DNA from: JAKORR01 sp964608495
GTDB lineage: Bacteria; Armatimonadota; Zipacnadia; Zipacnadales; FEN-943
Length of the DNA: 9,273 nucleotides
Direction of reading: 5' to 3'
Assembly: GCA_964608495.1 (NCBI GenBank)
Contig: CAZSOQ010000207.1
Span: 1 to 9,273, forward strand
The translations under genes and the position numbers were made by a program. Under the pieces are notes generated by a model, which was given only the letters and a program-made list of their open reading frames with translations, had not been told where the DNA came from and made no database searches. Shown here one piece after another: positions 1-4,543 of the stretch (position 1 is the first letter of the stretch; every line of letters begins with the position of its first letter).

Positions 1-40
1 GCCCGCGCCCGCGGCGGCGGCCCGCGCTGTGGTCCGGTCC
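1..40. repeat. Left copy of a ~40 bp GC-rich direct repeat flanking the mntA-hepT pair
   Basis: This stretch is almost identical to 830-868: it differs by one substitution (C at position 18 against T) and one extra G near the end (GGTCCGGTCC against GGTCCGTCC). The copy starts at the window edge, so it may extend further left. It lies 13 bp beyond the hepT stop codon. The two copies bracket exactly the toxin-antitoxin pair. I see no other copy in the window. It could be a genome-wide interspersed repeat, the footprint of cassette insertion, or a recombination site. Confidence 0.8.
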
Positions 41-53
41 TACGGCGACGCCT

Positions 54-410
54 CTACCTCTCTGGCGGCGCACTCCCCGACAGCAGTGCCTTGACCTGCG
101 CCAGCAGCAGCGGAACGTGCTCGCGGGCGACGGTCCAGACCTCGGCATGGTCCACGAGGTCGTAGCCTTGGATGAGCAGGTCGCGGAAGGCGATGATGCG
201 GGGGTAGTCGGCGATGAACGCGGCGGTCTCGGGGTCGTCTCGGGCCAGGCGCCGCATCGCCTCGCCGATGATCTCGAAGTGGCGCTCGATGGCGGCCCGC
301 AGCAGGGCGTCCGTCTGGTAGTCCTGCACGGACTTGCCGCCGATGGCCGCCAGGATGAACTCCGCCGACCTCTGGATGTCGTCGAGCCACTTGGGCGACC
401 TAGGCCGCAT
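54..410 (-). CDS. hepT: HepT-like HEPN-domain toxin (DUF86 family), catalytic His replaced by Gln
   Basis: This 118-residue, mostly helical protein has the usual DUF86/HepT length. In characterised MntA-HepT systems HepT is a HEPN ribonuclease whose R-X4-6-H-X-Y motif cleaves RNA, and the partner nucleotidyltransferase silences it by adding AMP to the motif tyrosine. Visible here are the family-typical ERHFEIIGEAMRRL stretch (about residues 42-55) and FRDLLIQGYDLVD (75-87). In the latter, R76 and Y83 are kept, but position 81 is Gln (codon CAA) where His is expected. The Asn that usually follows the Arg is Asp. The ATG at 408-410 has a GGAGG Shine-Dalgarno (complement of 418-422) with 7-base spacing inside the end of mntA. 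The reading frames overlap by 11 bp, so translation is probably coupled. The family call is firm. Whether the protein is still an active RNase is doubtful, because the His is part of the catalytic pair. Confidence 0.88.
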   Translation of the reverse strand: MRPRSPKWLDDIQRSAEFILAAIGGKSVQDYQTDALLRAAIERHFEIIGEAMRRLARDDPETAAFIADYPRIIAFRDLLIQGYDLVDHAEVWTVAREHVPLLLAQVKALLSGSAPPER

Positions 411-717
411 AGAGCAGCCTCCGGGTGCGGTTGGCTTCCCGGGCGAAGTAGGGGTTCTCTAGCCCCGGCGAACCGACCATGGCCAGGTCCACCGAGCACC
501 CCAGGAGGGCCTCAAGGGCGTCTTTGAGATCGAAGTACCGCGACAACCACGGCCCCATGTCCTCGCCCGGGCTGAACTCGACCAGGAAGTCCACATCGGA
601 ACGCTCGGGGTCGAAGCTGTCGTCCGCAGCGGACCCGAAGACCTCCAGCCTGACGACGTGGTGCCGCCGGCAGATCTCGGCGATCAGGTCGAGTCTCTCT
701 TCCAGCGCGGGTATCAT
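400..717 (-). CDS. mntA: MntA-like minimal nucleotidyltransferase antitoxin
   Basis: This 105-residue protein is a minimal nucleotidyltransferase. Family members paired with HepT act as antitoxins by transferring AMP from ATP to a HepT tyrosine. The glycine-serine signature is FGS (residues 27-29), followed by the metal-binding pair DVD (D41, D43) after 11 residues. A likely third acidic residue is D77 in CSVDLAM. The C-terminal NPYF.....RTRRLLYA is also typical of the family. All catalytic positions look intact, in contrast to the altered partner HepT. It is the first gene of the two-gene unit, and its stop lies inside the start of hepT. The ATG at 715-717 is preceded by only a weak G-rich stretch (GGGG) as a possible ribosome site. 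A consensus-like promoter lies about 60 bp upstream. Confidence 0.9.
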   Translation of the reverse strand: MIPALEERLDLIAEICRRHHVVRLEVFGSAADDSFDPERSDVDFLVEFSPGEDMGPWLSRYFDLKDALEALLGCSVDLAMVGSPGLENPYFAREANRTRRLLYAA

Positions 718-776
718 TCCGAGTACCCCGGTCTTGCCAGGTTGGCGCGCACGGCCTTTCCGAGCTTCCGGCCTTC

Positions 777-806
777 ATTGAACTGACCCGTGGCCGTGGT
801 TGTCAA
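777..806 (-). promoter_or_regulatory. Probable sigma70-type promoter for mntA-hepT
   Basis: On the minus strand a perfect -35 TTGACA (complement of 801-806) is followed after 18 bases by TTCAAT (complement of 777-782), which matches the -10 consensus at four of six positions. Transcription would begin near 770, giving a leader of about 55 nt before the mntA ATG. Seen by eye only; -10 quality is moderate. Confidence 0.5.
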
Positions 807-814
807 GCTGTAGT

Positions 815-842
815 CGCGGGTCGGGCGAAGCCCGCGCCCGCG
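815..842. repeat. Stem-loop overlapping the start of the right direct repeat
   Basis: CGGGC (822-826) pairs with GCCCG (830-834) around a GAA loop, and CGCGGG (815-820) pairs with CCCGCG (837-842) across a small internal bulge, giving 11 base pairs. It sits just upstream of the presumed mntA promoter and merges with the right copy of the direct repeat. There is no T-run, so a classical terminator is unlikely. It may be part of the repeat element itself. Confidence 0.5.
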
Positions 843-868
843 GCGGTGGCCCGCGCTGTGGTCCGTCC
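830..868. repeat. Right copy of the ~40 bp direct repeat flanking the mntA-hepT pair
   Basis: This copy has the same orientation as the one at 1-40, with one mismatch and one single-base gap. The matching ends near 868: the following bases (TTGCAGG) do not match those after the left copy (TACGGCG). The enclosed segment of about 790 bp contains only the toxin-antitoxin pair and its promoter. Confidence 0.8.
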
Positions 869-1120
869 TTGCAGGGGTCCCCATCCGGCCCGCTTCCTGC
901 ACATCCCGAGACGCACCCCACGCAGACGCGACCTGCGACCACCTTGCCGTTGCAGCGCCCCGTCGCGGTCTCGCCCTGCCGGACCGCGAGGGGATTCTCT
1001 CAGGTTCGCAGAATATGCCCTCGCTTGACCCTGCGGCAGTCGAAGCGCCACACTGCCGCTTCCTTCAGTACCTTCGCCAGCGATCTACGCCTGACCGGCA
1101 ACATTCCTGCCCTTCCCCGC
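869..1120. other. Intergenic stretch without a supported gene; contains competing inverted repeats
   Basis: Open frames here are arginine- and proline-rich and look like GC-driven noise. The one structured element is GCGGCAGT (1033-1040) with its perfect reverse complement ACTGCCGC (1052-1059) around an 11-base loop. An alternative helix, GAAGCG (1042-1047) with CGCTTC (1057-1062), would be mutually exclusive with it. The location, about 60 bp upstream of the prepilin promoter, would suit an operator or the remains of a repeat. Function unknown. Confidence 0.4.
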
Positions 1121-1147
1121 TTGACTGTCCGCCCTCCCGGCTATACT
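1121..1147 (+). promoter_or_regulatory. Likely promoter of the prepilin-like gene
   Basis: TTGACT (1121-1126) and TATACT (1142-1147) each match the sigma70 consensus at five of six positions. The 15-base spacer is short. Transcription would start around 1154 and leave a leader of about 30 nt, which fits the strong ribosome site just upstream of the ATG at 1184. Confidence 0.5.
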
Positions 1148-1169
1148 CTAGCCCGGCCTCGAACTGCAC

Positions 1170-1176
1170 AGGAGGT
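1170..1176 (+). promoter_or_regulatory. Shine-Dalgarno AGGAGGT deciding the prepilin-like start
   Basis: A full anti-16S match sits 7 bases before the ATG at 1184. The protein beginning there starts with an ideal prepilin leader. The same frame is open back to position 800, but that upstream portion has no such support. Confidence 0.85.
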
Positions 1177-1183
1177 GTCTACC

Positions 1184-1819
1184 ATGCGACGTGGTTTCAC
1201 CCTTATTGAGCTGCTCGTGGTAATCGCGATCATCGCGATCCTCGCCGCCATTCTCTTCCCGGTGTTCGCCAAGGCCCGGGAGAAGGCGCGGCAGGCCAGT
1301 TGCACCAGCAATGTCAAACAGATCAGCCTGGCCGTGCTGATGTACGCCCAGGACTACGACGAGCGTTTCCCGCCCGAGAGAAACGGCATTGACGCCCTCG
1401 AGTGGTTCCGCACCGGCACCATCGTCTGGACTACCTACGCCAACTACCAGCCGCTCGTCTTCGCCTACGTCAAGAACCGCGAGGCCTTCATGTGCCCGTC
1501 TTCGCGCTTCGGGACCACTGCGGAGCAGTTCGCCTACGACTACTCCATGAACAGCTCCCTGAGCACGGGGACCCCGCCCCTCAAGCTGGGCCAGGTGGAG
1601 GTCCCCGCGGAGACCCTCATGATCGGCGACGCCACCTACGAGTGGGTGGACCGCGCCGCCCGCATCTACGCGCGCCACAACAGCGGAGCCATCCTCGGCT
1701 TCTGCGATGGGCACGTCAAGTGGATGCGAGGCAAGGACATCGCTGGCCACCCCGAGCTCCGCTGGCCCGGCTACGCCTTGGCCTCCTGGTTGGTCAGCGG
1801 CCCGCCACCTGAGATCTAG
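1184..1819 (+). CDS. Prepilin-type N-terminal cleavage/methylation protein with H-X9-DG C-terminal motif (DUF1559-like)
   Basis: This is a 211-residue pseudopilin-like protein. The leader MRRG (1-4) precedes FTLIELLVV: prepilin peptidase would cut after G4 and methylate F5, and E9 is the conserved Glu at +5. Residues 5-27 form the hydrophobic helix. The next stretch, FPVFAKAREKARQASC (25-40) and MYAQDYDE (53-60), is characteristic of the large prepilin-like families I associate with Armatimonadota. Near the C terminus H165, nine residues, then D175-G176 give the H-X9-DG motif of DUF1559-type proteins. The mature protein would be anchored in the inner membrane and might assemble through type II secretion or type IV pilus machinery. 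No such machinery is encoded nearby, so it is an orphan copy. It has its own promoter and ribosome site. The family call is firm; the actual role is unknown for most members. Confidence 0.9.
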   Translation: MRRGFTLIELLVVIAIIAILAAILFPVFAKAREKARQASCTSNVKQISLAVLMYAQDYDERFPPERNGIDALEWFRTGTIVWTTYANYQPLVFAYVKNREAFMCPSSRFGTTAEQFAYDYSMNSSLSTGTPPLKLGQVEVPAETLMIGDATYEWVDRAARIYARHNSGAILGFCDGHVKWMRGKDIAGHPELRWPGYALASWLVSGPPPEI

Positions 1820-2266
1820 GAACGCGGCCGGGACGTGGTGGGGCAAGGGGCCCGGGCCCGGGCAGGGGCAGCGCCGGCTCTGGCCCGCGTCGGCGGATGG
1901 CACAGCCCTATCCGCTGGTCCGCCGATGCTCGCACCACGACAGCCTGTGCCACGCGCCTGTCCCTCTGCGGCCGGACAGCAGGCCCCGGGGCGCTACCAC
2001 CAGCACACCCTCCGTCATCTCTGCACGACCCTCGTCTCGGCGGCAGGGGGCCCGCGTGGCGCGTGGCCAAGCGGCGCCGGACGAGCCGGTTCCGCAGATG
2101 GCTATGCTCCGTGCCGACGTGGTAGAGTGGGTCGAGAGCGATCCGGCAACCCCGCTTCCGGTGACCGTGGCGTGACGGACACTGTCGCAGGCGAAAGCGC
2201 CTGTAGGGCACTTGGGGACGTCGAGGTGCTACCCTGACGCGCGCCCCCCAGGGGAGGGACCTGGCG
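1820..2266. other. Intergenic region without a convincing gene; several inverted repeats
   Basis: Open frames on both strands are low-complexity and lack a ribosome site or recognisable motifs. Visible structures are a 14 bp perfect palindrome made of GCCC/GGGC blocks (1850-1863); an inverted repeat TCGGCGGA (1890-1897) and TCCGCCGA (1919-1926), extendable by three pairs including one G-T; a competing GCGGAT (1893-1898) with ATCCGC (1910-1915); and CAGGCG (2188-2193) with CGCCTG (2198-2203) around an AAAG loop, about 60 bp ahead of the next gene. No known riboswitch consensus or tRNA was recognised. Confidence 0.5.
1850..1863. repeat. 14 bp perfect GC-only palindrome downstream of the prepilin-like gene
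   Basis: The sequence is its own reverse complement and begins 30 bp after the stop codon at 1819. Such a palindrome can form a stable hairpin in RNA and could contribute to transcript end formation, but no T-run follows. A chance occurrence in GC-rich DNA is also possible. Confidence 0.35.
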
Positions 2267-2530
2267 ATGCTCCACGTCCTTGTCTACGCCATCGTCGGCG
2301 TGAATGTGTACTACGTGGGCCTCGTCTGTCTGGGCTTGGACTCCTTCGTATCGGCGTGGCTCTCCCTGTCCCTGACGGGCGCCCTGGCCCACGCCACACC
2401 CACGGGACTGGCACTCAAGCTCGTGCCGCTGTCCGGCACCCATGCCTACTGGGCGGCGCCCCATACGCGGGTTGCCGCCCTTGTCACCAAGTGCGCTCCA
2501 GGCACCGCCGAGCTTACCTCCAAGGGCTAG
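2267..2530 (+). CDS. Small putative membrane protein, function unknown
   Basis: The 87-residue frame starts at an ATG with a purine-rich ribosome site, GGGGAGGGA (2251-2259), 7 bases upstream. Codon third positions are mostly G or C, most strongly in the first 60 codons, as in the real genes here. Two hydrophobic segments are visible, roughly residues 3-24 and 27-50, separated by an aspartate. A more polar tail containing GTHAYWAAPHTR and ending in Lys-Gly follows. I do not recognise a family. It could be a small two-helix membrane protein. It stands alone on the plus strand and converges with the efflux operon, separated by 60 bp that include a hairpin. A spurious frame remains possible. Confidence 0.5.
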   Translation: MLHVLVYAIVGVNVYYVGLVCLGLDSFVSAWLSLSLTGALAHATPTGLALKLVPLSGTHAYWAAPHTRVAALVTKCAPGTAELTSKG

Positions 2531-2535
2531 ACCCA

Positions 2536-2560
2536 CCGCAGCCCCTTGCGGGCTGGGCGG
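2536..2560. terminator. Hairpin between convergent genes, possible bidirectional terminator
   Basis: CAGCCC (2539-2544) pairs with GGGCTG (2550-2555) over a 5-base loop. CCG (2536-2538) can pair with CGG (2558-2560) across a two-base bulge. It lies just after the stop of the small membrane gene and 31 bp past the stop of the permease on the other strand, where a shared terminator would be expected. No T-run follows on either strand, so an intrinsic terminator is only plausible. Confidence 0.4.
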
Positions 2561-2590
2561 CACCTCACCCCACCAAGCCCATGCCCGTCC

Positions 2591-3808
2591 TCACTCGTAT
2601 CTCAGCGCCTCGATCGGGTGGAGCCTGGCGGCCTTCCGGGCCGGGTAGATGCCGAAGCCCACGCCCACGGCCGCCGAGAAGAAGAAGGCCAGGGCGATGG
2701 ACCACCCGGTGACCATGGTCCGCCAGCCCCCCATGCTGGATATGACCTTGGCGGCATAGATCCCCACGGCTATCCCGATCAGGCCACCCAGCACGCAGAG
2801 CGTCAGCGCCTCGATGAGGAACTGGACGAGAATGTCGTGCCGAGTGGCGCCCACGGCCTTGCGGATGCCGATCTCCCGCGTGCGCTCGGTGACCGAGACG
2901 AGCATGATGTTCATCACACCGATCCCGCCCACCAGCAGCGACACGGCGGCGATGCTGCCCAGCAGCAGGGTGAAGGTGTCGGACATGGAGGTGAAGGTCT
3001 CGAGGATCTCCGTCTGGGTGCGGACGTTGAAGTCCACATCCTTCGCGTCCTTGATCCCGTGCCGCCTGTACAGCAGGTCCTCGATCTCGTTCTTCACTGC
3101 CTCCTGGGAGGCGCCGTCGGCGGAGCTGACGCTGATGGCGGTGAGGTAGTCCATCCCGAACAGGCGGTGCATCGCCACCTGCAGCGGGACGACGATGACG
3201 TTGTTGGCGTCCATGAAGGGCGGCCCACCGCTGGCCTCCTCCAGCACCCCCAGGACCTCGAAGGGTATGTTCTTGATCTTGATCCTCTGCCCGATGGGGT
3301 CGTTCAGACCGAAAAGGTCCTCGACGACGGTGGTGCCGATGACGCACACGCGCACCGAGGAGCTCGCCTCGCGCTCGGTGAACATGCGTCCCTGCTCTAC
3401 CTCGTGGTTGTTGACGGTGCAGTAGTTCGCGGCACTGCCGGTGATCTGGCAGCTCGTGTTCTTGCTGCCCCACTTGACCTGGGCCATGCCGTTGACGGTT
3501 GGCGCCACCTCGGCCACCCCGGGGATCTTCTCCCCGATCGCCTGGGCGTCTTCCAGGTTGAGCGTCTCGGCGCTTCCGGCGCCGCCGCGGACCGGCCCCA
3601 TGGAGGCCTGGCCGGGGCGGACCATCAGCAGGTTGACACCCATGGACTTCACGCGGTCCGCAACATCGGCCGTGGCGCCACGGCCAATGGCGACCATGGC
3701 GACCACCGAGGCCACGCCGATGATCACCCCCAGCGTGGTCAGAACAGCGCGCGTCTTGTTCGCCTTGATGGCCGTAAGGGCCACCTTGATCGCTTCGGTC
3801 GTGCTCAA
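2591..3808 (-). CDS. MacB/FtsX-type ABC transporter permease
   Basis: This 405-residue inner-membrane protein has the MacB plan. A first membrane helix (about residues 21-43) is followed by a large periplasmic domain (about 44-275, MacB_PCD type) and three C-terminal helices (about 278-304, 327-352 and 366-391). Between helices 2 and 3 lies the conserved cytoplasmic coupling stretch SVTERTREIGIRKAVGATR (305-323), which contacts the ATPase. The C terminus YPARKAARLHPIEALRYE is classic for the family. MacB-type permeases do not form a channel; they move the periplasmic domain mechanically to push substrate into the adaptor-TolC duct. The start is TTG (3806-3808), overlapping the ATPase stop as TTGA. 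A GGAGGT ribosome site (complement of 3818-3823) with 9-base spacing lies inside the ATPase gene, implying coupled translation. Two cysteines (C120, C130) lie close together in the periplasmic domain and could form a disulfide. It is the last gene of the operon. Confidence 0.93.
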   Translation of the reverse strand: MSTTEAIKVALTAIKANKTRAVLTTLGVIIGVASVVAMVAIGRGATADVADRVKSMGVNLLMVRPGQASMGPVRGGAGSAETLNLEDAQAIGEKIPGVAEVAPTVNGMAQVKWGSKNTSCQITGSAANYCTVNNHEVEQGRMFTEREASSSVRVCVIGTTVVEDLFGLNDPIGQRIKIKNIPFEVLGVLEEASGGPPFMDANNVIVVPLQVAMHRLFGMDYLTAISVSSADGASQEAVKNEIEDLLYRRHGIKDAKDVDFNVRTQTEILETFTSMSDTFTLLLGSIAAVSLLVGGIGVMNIMLVSVTERTREIGIRKAVGATRHDILVQFLIEALTLCVLGGLIGIAVGIYAAKVISSMGGWRTMVTGWSIALAFFFSAAVGVGFGIYPARKAARLHPIEALRYE

Positions 3809-4530
3809 CTTGCGTCCACCTCCAGCGACGAGGGATCAGGGGTCACCGGATCCCTCACCGGCTCGTCCCGCGCCACGCGTCCGTCGCGGAGCTGGATGAT
3901 GCGCTGCGTATGGGCCGCGATCTCCTCATCATGGGTCACGACGATAATGGTCGAGCCGGCGCGATGCAGGTCCTGGAACAGAGCCATGATCCCCAGCCCC
4001 GTGCGGGTGTCCAGGTTGCCCGTGGGCTCGTCGCCCATCAGGATCCTGGGGTTGTTGATGAGGGCCCGGGCGATGGCCACGCGCTGCTGTTGTCCGCCGG
4101 AGAGCTCCGAGGGCAGGTGATTGGCCCGGTCCGCGAGTCCGACGCGGCTGAGGGCCGCCATCGCGCGGTGCCGTCCGTCCCTTTTTGCCCGCGCGTAGAG
4201 CAGGGGCAACTCCACGTTCGCCAGCGCCGTCGTCCGCGCCAGCAGGTTGTACGCCTGGAACACGAAGCCAATCTTCTCGTTGCGTATGTGGGCCAGCTCG
4301 TCGTCCTCGAGGCGCGAGACCTCGTCGCCATCGAGTACGTAGCGCCCCGACGTGGGCGAGTCGAGGCAGCCGAGGATGTGCATCAGTGTGGACTTGCCCG
4401 AGCCCGACGGTCCCATGATGGTCACGAACTCGCCCTCCTCGATGGAAAGGCTGACGCCGTCCAGGGCGCGGACCTCGACCATTCCCGTCTGATACACCTT
4501 CGTTACATCCGTCAGCTCGATCACTGCCAT
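3805..4530 (-). CDS. MacB/LolD-type ABC transporter ATPase subunit
   Basis: This 241-residue nucleotide-binding subunit powers the adjacent permease. All motifs are intact: Walker A GPSGSGKST (40-48), Q-loop Q92 in FVFQAYN, signature LSGGQQQR (143-150), Walker B ILMGDE with catalytic E168, D-loop NLD (172-174) and H-loop H200 in VTHDEE. Together with GEFVTIMGPSGSGKST and SELSGGQQQRVAIARAL this is typical of the MacB/LolD/FtsE class. In MacB itself ATPase and permease are fused; here they are two separate, translationally coupled genes. The ATG at 4528-4530 (MAVIELTDV) is chosen because it starts right at the domain edge and has an AAAGG-type ribosome site just upstream. The frame extends further upstream but would overlap the adaptor gene and adds a non-conserved Arg/Cys-rich stretch. 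The gap to the adaptor stop is 13 bp. Confidence 0.95.
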   Translation of the reverse strand: MAVIELTDVTKVYQTGMVEVRALDGVSLSIEEGEFVTIMGPSGSGKSTLMHILGCLDSPTSGRYVLDGDEVSRLEDDELAHIRNEKIGFVFQAYNLLARTTALANVELPLLYARAKRDGRHRAMAALSRVGLADRANHLPSELSGGQQQRVAIARALINNPRILMGDEPTGNLDTRTGLGIMALFQDLHRAGSTIIVVTHDEEIAAHTQRIIQLRDGRVARDEPVRDPVTPDPSSLEVDAS

Positions 4531-4543
4531 CTTCGTGCCGCCT

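Noticed and set aside
800..1183. N-terminal extension of the prepilin-like frame back to 800
   Set aside because: The extension is Arg/Pro-rich, crosses the direct repeat and the promoter, and would bury the prepilin leader in the interior of the protein. AGGAGGT before 1184 decides the start.
1148..1903. 251-codon minus-strand frame opposite the prepilin-like gene
   Set aside because: Val/Gly/Asp/His-rich antisense frame with no ribosome site; the plus-strand gene is unequivocal.
2120..2240. Possible riboswitch or tRNA in the GGTAGAGTGG...GATCCGG... stretch
   Set aside because: No cloverleaf could be drawn, and no riboswitch consensus known to me matches; only isolated stems are present.
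2546..4120. 524-codon open frame on the plus strand across the ABC permease and ATPase genes
   Set aside because: It is the antisense shadow of two clearly recognisable genes, rich in His/Asp/Gly/Arg with no domain, and arises from strong G/C third-position bias on the minus strand.
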